From Pedococcus sp. (lineage in GTDB: Bacteria > Actinomycetota > Actinomycetes > Actinomycetales > Dermatophilaceae), in contig JAICSZ010000136.1 in assembly GCA_025936615.1 (NCBI GenBank), forward strand, positions 1 through 6,477: DNA of 6,477 nucleotides, read 5' to 3'. The notes beneath the pieces were generated by a model. The model searched no databases and was not told the DNA's origin. It was given only the letters and a program-made list of their open reading frames with translations. Below are positions 1 to 6,477 of the stretch, piece after piece. The first letter of the stretch is position 1; each line of letters begins with the position of its first letter. Position numbers and translations under genes: made by a program.

Positions 1-1670
1 ACCCGGACGACCCCACGGGCAAGTCCACCATGCGGCGGGTCGAGGACGTGCTCGACGTGTGGTTCGACTCCGGGTCGATGTCCTTCGCCCAGGTGCACTA
101 CCCGTTCGAGAACGCCGACTGGTTCGAGCACCACTTCCCGGGTGACTTCATCGTCGAGTACATCGGCCAGACGCGCGGCTGGTTCTACACCCTGCACATC
201 CTGGCGACCGCGCTCTTCGACCGCCCGGCGTTCTCCTCGTGCGTCTCCCACGGCATCGTCCTCGGCTCCGACGGCCAGAAGATGAGCAAGTCCCTGCGGA
301 ACTACCCCGACGTGCGCGAGGTGTTCGACCGTGACGGGGCGGACGCGATGCGCTGGTTCCTCATGTCGAGCCCGATCCTGCGTGGCGGGAACCTCGTGGT
401 GACCGAGCAGGGGATCCGTGACGGCGTGCGCCAGGTCCTGCTGCCGCTGTGGAACGCCTGGTACTTCTTCTCGTTGTACGCCAACGCGTTCCAGTCCTCT
501 GAGGGCGAGACCGGCTACGAGTCGAAGTGGTCGACAGCATCCACCGACCCGCTCGACCGCTACCTGCTGGCCAAGCTGCGCCAGTACGTCGAGACGATGA
601 CGGAGCAGCTCGACGCCTACGAGGTGGCCAACGCCTGTGAGACGACGCGGGGGTTCATCGACGTGCTGACCAACTGGTACGTCCGGCGCTCGCGTGAGCG
701 GTTCTGGGACACCGGGCCGGGCGAAGGTGACGGTGGCGCCGAGCAGGCGTTCGACACCCTCTACACCGCTCTGGAGGTTGTCTGCCGCACGGCCGCACCG
801 CTGCTGCCGCTGGTGACCGAGGAGATCTGGCGCGGCCTCACCGGGAGCCGCTCGGTGCACCTCACCGACTGGCCGGACGCCTCTGACCTGCCCGGGGACG
901 ACGTCCTCGTCTCCGGCATGGACCGGGCCCGGGAGGTGTGCTCGGTGGCCTCCTCGCTGCGCAAGGCCGGCGGGCTGCGGGTCAGGCTGCCGCTGCAGGA
1001 CCTGACTGTCGTCGTCACTGACGCCTCGTCCCTGAAGGACTTCGGCTCGATCATCGCCGACGAGGTCAACGTCCGCACGGTGACGCTTCGCGACATCACC
1101 GAGGCGAGCGAGGCCGACTTCGGCATCTCGCAACGGCTCCAGGTCAACGCCCGTGCGGCGGGTCCGCGGCTCGGCAAGGACGTGCAGCACGCCATCCGGG
1201 GAAGCAAGTCGGGCGACTGGTCCATGGCGCAGGACGGCACGGTGACCGCCGGTGGGCTCGAGCTGCTGGAGGGCGAGTACACCCTCGAGACGGTCGTCGA
1301 CGGGCCGGCGGACGGTGGCTCGACCGCCACGGCCATGCTGCCCGGTGGCGGGTTCGTGGTGCTCGACACGGCGGTGACTCCTGAGCTGGCCCAGGAGGGG
1401 CTGGCCCGTGACGTCATCCGCGCAGTCCAGCAGGCCCGCCGCGACGCCGGCCTCGAGGTGTCCGACCGGATCTCGCTCACGGTGACCGGTGGCGAGGCCG
1501 TCTGGCAGGCCGTCGTCGCGCACCAGCAGCTGATCATGGCCGAGACCCTGGCCCAGCAGTTCGGCTCGGCCGGGCAGCTCGACGCACTTCCCCAGCGCAC
1601 GGACGTGACCGAAGCCACCGTCGGCGACGGGGAGCCCGTGCGCATCAAGGTGATGAAGCTCGCTGGGTGA
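1..1670 (+). CDS. ileS: Isoleucyl-tRNA synthetase, IleS2 (eukaryote-like) type, C-terminal half; 5' end outside window
   Basis: This enzyme charges tRNA-Ile with isoleucine in the cytoplasm. The reading frame is open from the window edge (first whole codon at nt 3), so the HIGH motif and editing domain lie upstream and about 555 residues remain. Seen: WFDSGS at about nt 60-77, [10 protein letters not shown] at 165-194, and the ATP-site KMSKS at 279-293 within [15 protein letters not shown]. Next comes WNAWYFF (about 450), then the helical anticodon-binding domain (about 549-707, [12 protein letters not shown] to [12 protein letters not shown]). A C-terminal region resembling the DUF5915-type extension follows and ends in VMKLAG. 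There is no cysteine after nt 941, so the C-terminal zinc finger of IleS1 enzymes is absent. TRGWFYTL and KSLRNYPDV also point to the eukaryote-like IleS2 class usual in actinobacteria. No frameshift is seen. A strong hairpin begins at the base after the TGA. Confidence 0.97.
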   Translation, partial: PDDPTGKSTMRRVEDVLDVWFDSGSMSFAQVHYPFENADWFEHHFPGDFIVEYIGQTRGWFYTLHILATALFDRPAFSSCVSHGIVLGSDGQKMSKSLRNYPDVREVFDRDGADAMRWFLMSSPILRGGNLVVTEQGIRDGVRQVLLPLWNAWYFFSLYANAFQSSEGETGYESKWSTASTDPLDRYLLAKLRQYVETMTEQLDAYEVANACETTRGFIDVLTNWYVRRSRERFWDTGPGEGDGGAEQAFDTLYTALEVVCRTAAPLLPLVTEEIWRGLTGSRSVHLTDWPDASDLPGDDVLVSGMDRAREVCSVASSLRKAGGLRVRLPLQDLTVVVTDASSLKDFGSIIADEVNVRTVTLRDITEASEADFGISQRLQVNARAAGPRLGKDVQHAIRGSKSGDWSMAQDGTVTAGGLELLEGEYTLETVVDGPADGGSTATAMLPGGGFVVLDTAVTPELAQEGLARDVIRAVQQARRDAGLEVSDRISLTVTGGEAVWQAVVAHQQLIMAETLAQQFGSAGQLDALPQRTDVTEATVGDGEPVRIKVMKLAG

Positions 1671-1701
1671 GCGCCGCGCGGGCAGCCGGCCCGCGCGGCG
1701 C
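1671..1701 (+). terminator. Perfect 13-bp hairpin directly after ileS; probable U-less terminator
   Basis: The arm GCGCCGCGCGGGC (1671-1683) is followed by the loop AGCCG (1684-1688) and the exact reverse complement GCCCGCGCGGCGC (1689-1701). It starts one base after the ileS stop. All pairs are G-C, and no T-run follows. It is therefore not a canonical intrinsic terminator, but it matches the T-poor hairpins often found at actinobacterial gene ends. It could instead stabilise the 3' end of the ileS mRNA. It separates ileS from folC and suggests folC is at least partly transcribed on its own. Confidence 0.6.
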
Positions 1702-1713
1702 GACCGGCGTGCT

Positions 1714-1721
1714 GGAAGACT
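1714..1721 (+). promoter_or_regulatory. Start-proximal signal for folC (GGAAG Shine-Dalgarno-like, or weak -10)
   Basis: GGAAG at 1714-1718 lies 9 nt before the folC ATG and could act as a modest Shine-Dalgarno sequence. The overlapping AAGACT (1716-1721) ends 6 nt before the ATG. It keeps the -11 A and -7 T of a TANNNT -10 box but not the -12 T, so a leaderless promoter is also possible. I cannot decide between the two from sequence. Confidence 0.35.
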
Positions 1722-1727
1722 GGTCGC

Positions 1728-3113
1728 ATGCCCGCACCTGACGCAGCCCAGCGCGAGGCCGCGCGCAACCTCGAGGTGACCAAGCGGATGCGCCAGGTGG
1801 AGGAGGCGATCCTCGCCCGCGCACCCGAGCACGACCTGCAGCCGAGCCTCGACCGGATCGCGGCGGTGATGGAGCTCCTCGGCGACCCGCAGCGCTCGTT
1901 CCCCGTCATCCACCTCACCGGCACCAACGGCAAGACCTCGACGACGCGGATCATCGAGACCCTGTTGCTGGAGCACGGCCTGAAGACCGGGCGGTTCACC
2001 TCGCCTCACCTGCACTCCATGCGCGAGCGCATCGCCCTGTCCGGCCAGCCGATCAGCGCGGAGAGGTTCCTCGCCGCCTACGACGAGGTGCTGCCCTTGG
2101 TCGAGGTGGTCGACGCCCGTTCGGCTGCCGAGGACGGGCCGAGGATGACCTACTTCGAGGTCCTCGTGGCAGTTGCCTACGCCGCGTTCGCCGATGCGCC
2201 GGTGGACGTCGCCGTCGTGGAGGTGGGCATGGGCGGCGCCTGGGATGCCACCAACGTCGCCGACGGCTCAGTGGCCGTGGTCACCCCGGTGGCGCTGGAC
2301 CACCAGCACTTCCTGGGTCACGACGTGGAGTCCATCGCCGTCGAGAAGTCGGGGATCATCAAGGCCGAGGCGCTCGCGGTGGTCGGTGTGCAGGAGCCCG
2401 AGGCCGCCCAGGTCCTGGCCGACCGGGCGAACGAGGTGGGGGCGCGGATCGCGTTCGAGGGCAGCGACTTCGGTTTGCTCGAACGGGAGGTCGCAGTGGG
2501 CGGCCAGCAGATCTCGGTGCGGTCCCTGACGGGTGACTACACCAACCTGTTCCTGCCGCTGCACGGTTTGCACCAGGTCCACAACGCGGTGCTCGCAATC
2601 GTCGCGGTCGAGGCGTTCCTCGGCGGGGGAGAGCAGCGGCTCGACCCCGACGTGCTGCGCGAGGGCCTCGCCCGGGTGTCCTCGCCGGGACGGCTGGAGA
2701 TCGTCCGCCGCTCGCCCACGGTGGTCGTGGACGCCGCCCACAACCCCGCGGGCGCCCTCGCACTGCGCACGGCCCTCGAGGACTCCTTCAACTTCGCCAG
2801 GATCGTCGGCGTGGTCGCCATCCTCGAGGACAAGGATGCGACGGAGATGCTCGAGGTCCTCGAGCCAGTCCTCGACCACGTCGTCATCTCCCGGACGACG
2901 TCACCGCGCGCCATGGCGCCGGCCGAGCTCGGAGAGTTGGCGGTGGACATCTTCGGCGAGGACCGGGTGACGGTCGTCGACAGCCTCCCGGACGCGCTCG
3001 ACACGGCCGCCGGGCTGGCCGACGAGGGCGGCGTCGGGGGCGGCGTGCTGGCCACCGGCTCGGTCACGACTGCGGCAGAGGTGCGCATGCTCCTGGGCAC
3101 CACCGACGTCTGA
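1728..3113 (+). CDS. folC: Bifunctional folylpolyglutamate synthase / dihydrofolate synthase
   Basis: The family adds L-glutamate to dihydropteroate and to (tetrahydro)folates using ATP, giving dihydrofolate and the polyglutamate forms kept in the cytoplasm. The protein has 461 residues, normal for actinobacterial FolC. Seen: P-loop GTNGKTST at residues 65-72, TSPHLHSMRERI at 91-102, EVGMGGAWDATN at 165-176, DHQHFLGHDVESIAVEKSGIIK at 191-212 (Mur-ligase-type central domain with the conserved EKxGI lysine), SPGRLEIV at 319-326, DAAHNP at 335-340 and LATGSVTTAAEVR at 441-453 (C-terminal domain). The ATG at 1728 gives the usual roughly 60-residue lead into the P-loop and has a GGAAG upstream. 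Folate selectivity (dual or FPGS only) cannot be read here. The gene lies 57 nt after ileS and faces the small basic gene at its 3' end. The continuous motif set shows an intact gene. Confidence 0.97.
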   Translation: MPAPDAAQREAARNLEVTKRMRQVEEAILARAPEHDLQPSLDRIAAVMELLGDPQRSFPVIHLTGTNGKTSTTRIIETLLLEHGLKTGRFTSPHLHSMRERIALSGQPISAERFLAAYDEVLPLVEVVDARSAAEDGPRMTYFEVLVAVAYAAFADAPVDVAVVEVGMGGAWDATNVADGSVAVVTPVALDHQHFLGHDVESIAVEKSGIIKAEALAVVGVQEPEAAQVLADRANEVGARIAFEGSDFGLLEREVAVGGQQISVRSLTGDYTNLFLPLHGLHQVHNAVLAIVAVEAFLGGGEQRLDPDVLREGLARVSSPGRLEIVRRSPTVVVDAAHNPAGALALRTALEDSFNFARIVGVVAILEDKDATEMLEVLEPVLDHVVISRTTSPRAMAPAELGELAVDIFGEDRVTVVDSLPDALDTAAGLADEGGVGGGVLATGSVTTAAEVRMLLGTTDV

Positions 3114-3131
3114 GAGCCGGTTGTCCGCGCC

Positions 3132-3169
3132 CCGGCCGTTCGCAGAGCGGGCGTCGGCCGGAAACGGCC
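3132..3169. terminator. Possible shared terminator between folC and the convergent small gene
   Basis: The 59-nt convergent gap holds two alternative stems: CCGGCCG (3132-3138) with CGGCCGG (3155-3161), and GGCCGTT (3134-3140) with AACGGCC (3163-3169). They share a 5' arm and exclude each other. Neither is followed by a clear T-run on either strand, so termination is inferred mainly from the convergent layout. Confidence 0.3.
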
Positions 3170-3172
3170 TTG

Positions 3173-3304
3173 CTACTTCTTGCCGAGCTGACCCAGGTCG
3201 AGGTGGTTCTTCGCGTCGGCCTTGGCGTGCTTCTCGGCGCGCTTCTCCTTGATGCTCTTGCCGGCCTTCTTGGCAAGGTGTTGTCGAGGTGACTTGTCCG
3301 CCAT
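3173..3304 (-). CDS. Small highly basic conserved-hypothetical protein (43 aa)
   Basis: The protein begins MADKSPRQHLAKKAGKSIKE and ends LDLGQLGKK. It has 11 Lys and 2 Arg against 5 acidic residues, a net charge of about +8 not counting histidines. It has no membrane segment and no cysteine. The middle (KSIKEKRAEKHAKADAK, 16-32) looks helical and is lysine/alanine rich. The ATG is preceded on the minus strand by GGGAG five bases upstream, a good Shine-Dalgarno sequence, and 37 of 43 codons end in G or C. These points support a real gene despite its size. From memory, short proteins with an SIKEKRA-like core recur in actinobacteria, but I know no established function. Binding to nucleic acid or ribosomes is a guess from charge alone. 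It sits opposite to its neighbours, between folC and the DUF4233 unit. Confidence 0.8.
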   Translation of the reverse strand: MADKSPRQHLAKKAGKSIKEKRAEKHAKADAKNHLDLGQLGKK

Positions 3305-3309
3305 GGCTG

Positions 3310-3314
3310 CTCCC
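3310..3314 (-). promoter_or_regulatory. Shine-Dalgarno sequence of the 43-aa gene
   Basis: On the minus strand GGGAG is followed by CAGCC and then the ATG at 3304. This is the clearest ribosome binding site in the window and fixes the start. It also sets this leadered gene apart from the leaderless-type starts around it. Confidence 0.6.
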
Positions 3315-3347
3315 AGCGCCAGGAAGCCTGGATGGCTCCGTGACCCG

Positions 3348-3353
3348 ACACTA
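3348..3353 (-). promoter_or_regulatory. Candidate -10 box for the 43-aa gene
   Basis: The minus strand reads TAGTGT, matching TANNNT. A start about 7 nt downstream would give a leader of roughly 35-40 nt containing the GGGAG site. No convincing -35 element is seen at 16-18 bp, so this rests on the -10 alone. Confidence 0.35.
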
Positions 3354-3406
3354 CGCCCCCAGCCGGCCGCTCGCGGCTCACCGGCAGACATGGTGGGCAC
3401 ACGGCA

Positions 3407-3412
3407 TACCCT
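3407..3412 (+). promoter_or_regulatory. Candidate -10 box, leaderless start of the 30-aa membrane protein
   Basis: TACCCT (TANNNT) is followed by the seven bases GTGGCCC and then ATG at 3420. The spacing equals that of the TAGGCT boxes before ndk and lpd. A transcript starting at or next to the A of the ATG would have no leader, which fits the lack of a purine-rich ribosome binding site here. No -35 is recognisable. Confidence 0.5.
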
Positions 3413-3419
3413 GTGGCCC

Positions 3420-3512
3420 ATGCTCGGAAAGGTGGTCGTCATCGTCCTCGTGGTCCTCGTCGTCCTCTGGCTGCTCAGCCGGCTGCGCGACAGCGGGCGG
3501 GGCGGCCGGTGA
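3420..3512 (+). CDS. 30-residue single-span membrane microprotein
   Basis: The protein starts MLGKVVVIVLVVLVVLWLL. One hydrophobic span covers about residues 5-19, and a short tail, RLRDSGRGGR (21-30), carries four arginines. The tail is probably cytoplasmic by the positive-inside rule. Evidence that this frame is used: 29 of 30 codons end in G or C, whereas reading the same bases in the downstream gene's frame gives only 14 of 33. A TANNNT box lies exactly 7 nt before the ATG. The stop TGA (3510-3512) overlaps the GTG start of the next gene as GTGA, a typical translational-coupling arrangement. I do not recognise the family. It could be a small partner of the DUF4233 membrane protein or a leader ORF that sets its translation. 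Confidence 0.65.
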   Translation: MLGKVVVIVLVVLVVLWLLSRLRDSGRGGR

Positions 3513-3904
3513 AGGGCGTCGTCCTCCACGGGACGCTCGGCAAGTTCACCTGGCGGATGCTGGCCACGGTGCTCGCCGCACAGGGGGTCGTGGTGTTCCT
3601 GGGCGCGTTGGTGGCCCGTGGCATCGCGAGCGCGCAGGGTGATGCGGCAGGCAGCACCTGGCTGTGGGTGGGGGTCGCCCTGGCGGTCCTCTGCTTCCTC
3701 GCGGCCGGGCTGATGCGCCGCCCATGGGGAGTCACGCTCGGCTGGCTGATCCAGCTCCTGACCATCGTCTCCGCGGTGGTCGTGCCCATGATGCTGCTGG
3801 TCGGGCTGCTGTTCCTCGCCCTGTGGGTCGGCTCGCTGGTGATGTGCGCGCGTGCGGAGGACCAGCTGGCGGCCGCCCGCGAGCGGGCCGAGCACACTCA
3901 GTAG
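3509..3904 (+). CDS. DUF4233-type four-span integral membrane protein
   Basis: The protein has 131 residues with four predicted spans: about 18-38 (MLATVLAAQGVVVFLGALV), 50-68, 73-92 (WGVTLGWLIQLLTIVSAVV) and 94-113. A short charged cytoplasmic tail (ARAEDQLAAARERAEHTQ) follows. The RML opening, the RPWGVTLGWLIQ core and the position between folC and ndk match the actinobacterial DUF4233 family; the Mycobacterium tuberculosis counterpart lies between folC and ndkA. The molecular function is not known to me. The GTG at 3509 is preferred because upstream codons in this frame lose the GC3 bias and overlap the microprotein; the shared GTGA suggests coupled translation. No strong Shine-Dalgarno sequence is visible. 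The last codons and the stop TAG are built into the ndk promoter element. Confidence 0.85.
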   Translation: MKGVVLHGTLGKFTWRMLATVLAAQGVVVFLGALVARGIASAQGDAAGSTWLWVGVALAVLCFLAAGLMRRPWGVTLGWLIQLLTIVSAVVVPMMLLVGLLFLALWVGSLVMCARAEDQLAAARERAEHTQ

Positions 3905-3907
3905 GCT
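3895..3907 (+). promoter_or_regulatory. ndk leaderless-type promoter element (CACTCAGTAGGCT)
   Basis: The -10 box TAGGCT (3902-3907) stands exactly seven bases (TCCCGCC) before the ndk GTG. The 13-mer CACTCAGTAGGCT is repeated base for base at the same distance before lpd (6299-6311). The TAG of the box is also the stop codon of the DUF4233 gene. No -35 hexamer is evident, and no Shine-Dalgarno sequence lies between the box and the GTG. Confidence 0.6.
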
Positions 3908-3914
3908 TCCCGCC

Positions 3915-4343
3915 GTGACGACGCAGACTGAGCGCTCCCTGGTCCTGGTCAAGCCCGACGGTTTCTCCCGCGGCCTCACCGGCGAGGTGCTTTGCCGGGT
4001 CGAGGCCAAGGGCTACCGCCTCGTGGCGCTGGCCGTCACCAGCCCCACCCGCGACCAGCTGGCCGAGCACTACGCCGAGCACGAGGGCAAGCCGTTCTAC
4101 GAGCCGCTGGTGGAGTTCATGTCCAGCGGTCCGGTCGCCGCCGTGGTCATCGAGGGGGAGCGCTGCATCGAGGGCTTCCGCGCCCTGGCCGGCGCGACCG
4201 ACCCGACGGCCGCACTGCCAGGCACGATCCGCGGCGACCTCGGCCGCGACTGGGGCACCAAGGTCCAGCAGAACATCGTGCACGGCTCCGACAGCCCGGA
4301 CTCCGCTGTGCGGGAGATCGCCATCTGGTTCCCGGAGCTGTAG
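3915..4343 (+). CDS. ndk: Nucleoside diphosphate kinase
   Basis: Ndk moves the gamma phosphate from an NTP (mainly ATP) to other NDPs through a phosphohistidine, balancing cytoplasmic NTP and dNTP pools. The protein has 142 residues. The residues matching the human Nm23 active site are all present: K13 (LVKPDG), Y53, R89, T95, R106 (PGTIRGD), N120 and the phosphorylated H123 in NIVHGSDS (codon 4281-4283). Between R106 and N120 there are four more residues than in the human enzyme (GRDWGTKVQQ region), a small loop insertion that I recall from other Micrococcales. The GTG start is chosen because the family begins just before ERSLVLVKPDG and because TAGGCT lies seven bases upstream. The only upstream in-frame extension runs into the DUF4233 coding sequence. 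The protein ends REIAIWFPEL, so the gene is complete. It is convergent with the MarR gene. Confidence 0.97.
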   Translation: MTTQTERSLVLVKPDGFSRGLTGEVLCRVEAKGYRLVALAVTSPTRDQLAEHYAEHEGKPFYEPLVEFMSSGPVAAVVIEGERCIEGFRALAGATDPTAALPGTIRGDLGRDWGTKVQQNIVHGSDSPDSAVREIAIWFPEL

Positions 4344-4353
4344 GAGGGCCACG

Positions 4354-4365
4354 GCCGGCGCCGGC
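4354..4365. terminator. GC palindrome in the ndk/marR convergent gap, possible terminator
   Basis: GCCGGCGCCGGC is a perfect 12-bp palindrome in the 30-bp gap between two convergent stops. As RNA it makes only a short stem unless the flanking GGG (4347-4349) and CCC (4367-4369) join in. There is no T-run. Its position is the best argument for a bidirectional terminator. Confidence 0.25.
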
Positions 4366-4373
4366 ACCCTTGC

Positions 4374-4901
4374 TCAGCTGGTCTCCAGGTCGTCCAGCCG
4401 GCCGATCACCACCTCCAGCAGCGCGGCCAGCTCGCCCCGCTGCTTCCTGGTCAGCGCCGACAGGGTGTCGGACTCGACCACGTTGGCCTCGCGGACCGCC
4501 TCCTCGAACACCTGCCACCCCTTGGCGGTCAGCTCGACGAGCACCCGGGTGCGGTTGCCCGGGTCGGGTGCGCGCGCGACCAGCTCCCGCTCGGTCATGC
4601 GGTCGAGACGGTGGGTCATCGACGACGGCGCCACGTGGGTCACGTCCGCGAGCCGGCTCGGGGTCACGGGGTCGTTGCCCGACGTGGCCAGGTGGGCCAG
4701 GACGGACCACTCCCCGTGCGAGAGGTCGAGGTCGGCGAGCTGCCGGGTGTACCACTGGTCGAGCTTGCGCGACAGCGATGAGACCGCCGTGATCACGCGC
4801 TGCACCGACTCGTCGCCTCCCGCTGCGACGTAGGCGGCGACCGCCTCGCGGTACTGCTCCTGTGCGCTCCGGGCCTTCCGTGCACCTGCCATGGGCGGCA
4901 T
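4374..4901 (-). CDS. MarR-family winged-helix transcriptional repressor
   Basis: The protein has 175 residues with the usual MarR layout. An N-terminal dimerisation helix (about 33-57) is followed by LSHGEWSVLAHLA (60-72). The helix-turn-helix is at about 80-103 (TPSRLADVTHVAPSSMTHRLDRM), and the wing has the family signature DPGNRTRVLVELTAKG (113-128). C-terminal dimerisation helices end near 172. MarR dimers bind palindromes near their own promoter and are released by small phenolic ligands, drugs or oxidants. The MFS transporter diverges from it across 60 bp carrying palindromic TTCGA sites, so it probably represses both genes. The start at 4901 is preferred because TAGCAT lies six bases upstream; ATG 4892 (residue 4) is an alternative without a better ribosome site. 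There is no cysteine, so cysteine-based redox sensing of the OhrR type is excluded. The ligand cannot be read from sequence. Confidence 0.93.
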   Translation of the reverse strand: MPPMAGARKARSAQEQYREAVAAYVAAGGDESVQRVITAVSSLSRKLDQWYTRQLADLDLSHGEWSVLAHLATSGNDPVTPSRLADVTHVAPSSMTHRLDRMTERELVARAPDPGNRTRVLVELTAKGWQVFEEAVREANVVESDTLSALTRKQRGELAALLEVVIGRLDDLETS

Positions 4902-4907
4902 CTTCGC

Positions 4908-4913
4908 ATGCTA
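4908..4913 (-). promoter_or_regulatory. Candidate -10 box for the MarR gene
   Basis: The minus strand reads TAGCAT, then GCGAAG, then ATG at 4901: a TANNNT box six bases before the start, again leaderless-type. The palindrome at 4917-4930 falls where the spacer between -10 and -35 would be, so a bound repressor would block this promoter, consistent with autorepression. Confidence 0.5.
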
Positions 4914-4916
4914 AGG

Positions 4917-4945
4917 TTTCGAAGTCGAAATATTCGAACCCGAAG
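4917..4945. promoter_or_regulatory. Probable MarR operator: two tandem TTCGA-NN-YCGAA sites
   Basis: Site 1 (4917-4930) is TTTCGA-AG-TCGAAA, a perfect palindrome with 6-bp arms. Site 2 (4932-4945) is ATTCGAACCCGAAG, identical at 10 of 14 positions, with a degenerate right arm. Their centres are 15 bp apart. The 60-bp gap between the two divergent starts is 47% GC, far below the surrounding DNA. The position between a MarR gene and its probable target, the dyad symmetry and the overlap with the MarR promoter support an operator. The exact transporter promoter is unclear: AAGACT (4943-4948) and TAGTTG (4948-4953) are weak -10 candidates at the right edge of site 2. Confidence 0.7.
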
Positions 4946-4961
4946 ACTAGTTGACCATCCC

Positions 4962-6477
<1,516 letters not shown>

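Noticed and set aside
761..1999. Long open frame on the minus strand opposite ileS and folC (412 codons)
   Set aside because: It is a GC-rich shadow: rich in Arg/Ser/Pro/Ala, with no domain, and spanning two clearly real genes and their gap on the other strand.
2268..2879. Minus-strand open frame inside folC (203 codons)
   Set aside because: It is entirely antisense to conserved FolC motifs and has no family resemblance, so the frame is explained by the codon bias of folC.
3222..3419. Upstream extension of the 30-aa microprotein from ATG 3222 (96 aa in total)
   Set aside because: The first part is the antisense of the well-supported 43-aa gene and its leader; no ribosome site precedes 3222, while a TANNNT box stands 7 nt before ATG 3420.
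3413..3508. N-terminal extension of the DUF4233 protein from GTG 3413
   Set aside because: Only 14 of 33 codons end in G/C in this frame, against 29 of 30 in the overlapping microprotein frame. The extension is an arginine/proline-rich shadow, and GTG 3509 gives the normal family length.
4908..4961. ATG at 4908 as the start of the MFS transporter (18 extra residues, arginine-rich)
   Set aside because: It would place the whole palindromic operator inside the coding sequence and overlap the MarR -10 region. The extra residues are encoded by the AT-rich gap with poor GC3, and span 1 is complete from GTG 4962.
4902..4961. Phage or plasmid attachment site or replication iteron in the TCGAA-rich gap
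   Set aside because: There is no integrase, Rep gene or transferred-looking DNA nearby. The repeats sit between a MarR gene and its divergent transporter, where an operator is the simpler explanation.

Overview
The window is very GC-rich, with coding sequence whose third codon positions are almost all G or C. It reads as chromosomal housekeeping DNA from a high-GC actinobacterium. The order ileS - folC - DUF4233-type membrane protein - ndk, the eukaryote-like (IleS2-type) isoleucyl-tRNA synthetase and the many leaderless-type starts fit Micrococcales. An Intrasporangiaceae-like organism is my guess from memory of gene order, not something the sequence proves.

Layout, left to right. (1) 1-1670: C-terminal half of ileS, cut by the window edge, followed directly by a perfect 13-bp hairpin. 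(2) 1728-3113: folC, folylpolyglutamate/dihydrofolate synthase. (3) 3173-3304, minus strand: a 43-residue, strongly basic small protein, convergent with folC. (4) 3420-3512: a 30-residue single-span membrane microprotein that is easy to miss. Its TGA overlaps the GTG start of the next gene. (5) 3509-3904: a four-span DUF4233-type membrane protein. (6) 3915-4343: ndk, nucleoside diphosphate kinase, with all catalytic residues present. (7) 4374-4901, minus strand: a MarR-family repressor. (8) 4962-6257: a 12-span MFS transporter, divergent from the repressor across a 60-bp AT-rich gap that holds a TTCGA-NN-TCGAA palindrome and a degenerate copy 15 bp away. (9) 6319-6477: the first 53 codons of lpd, dihydrolipoamide dehydrogenase, running off the window.

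How the genes relate. ileS, folC, ndk and lpd are core metabolism genes (translation, folate, nucleotides, 2-oxoacid dehydrogenases) that share a neighbourhood rather than a pathway. The microprotein and the DUF4233 protein look translationally coupled and may act together at the membrane. The MarR/MFS pair is a classic self-contained efflux module: the repressor probably binds the shared gap and controls both genes until a ligand releases it.

Several starts lie exactly 6-7 nt behind a TANNNT -10 box. ndk and lpd share an identical 13-mer at the same distance from their start codons. This suggests leaderless transcripts.

I see no mobile element, CRISPR array, RNA gene or defence system. There is no gene-free stretch over 300 bases. 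The least described items are the 30-aa microprotein, the 43-aa basic protein and the tandem operator; I found no convincing new multi-gene system.
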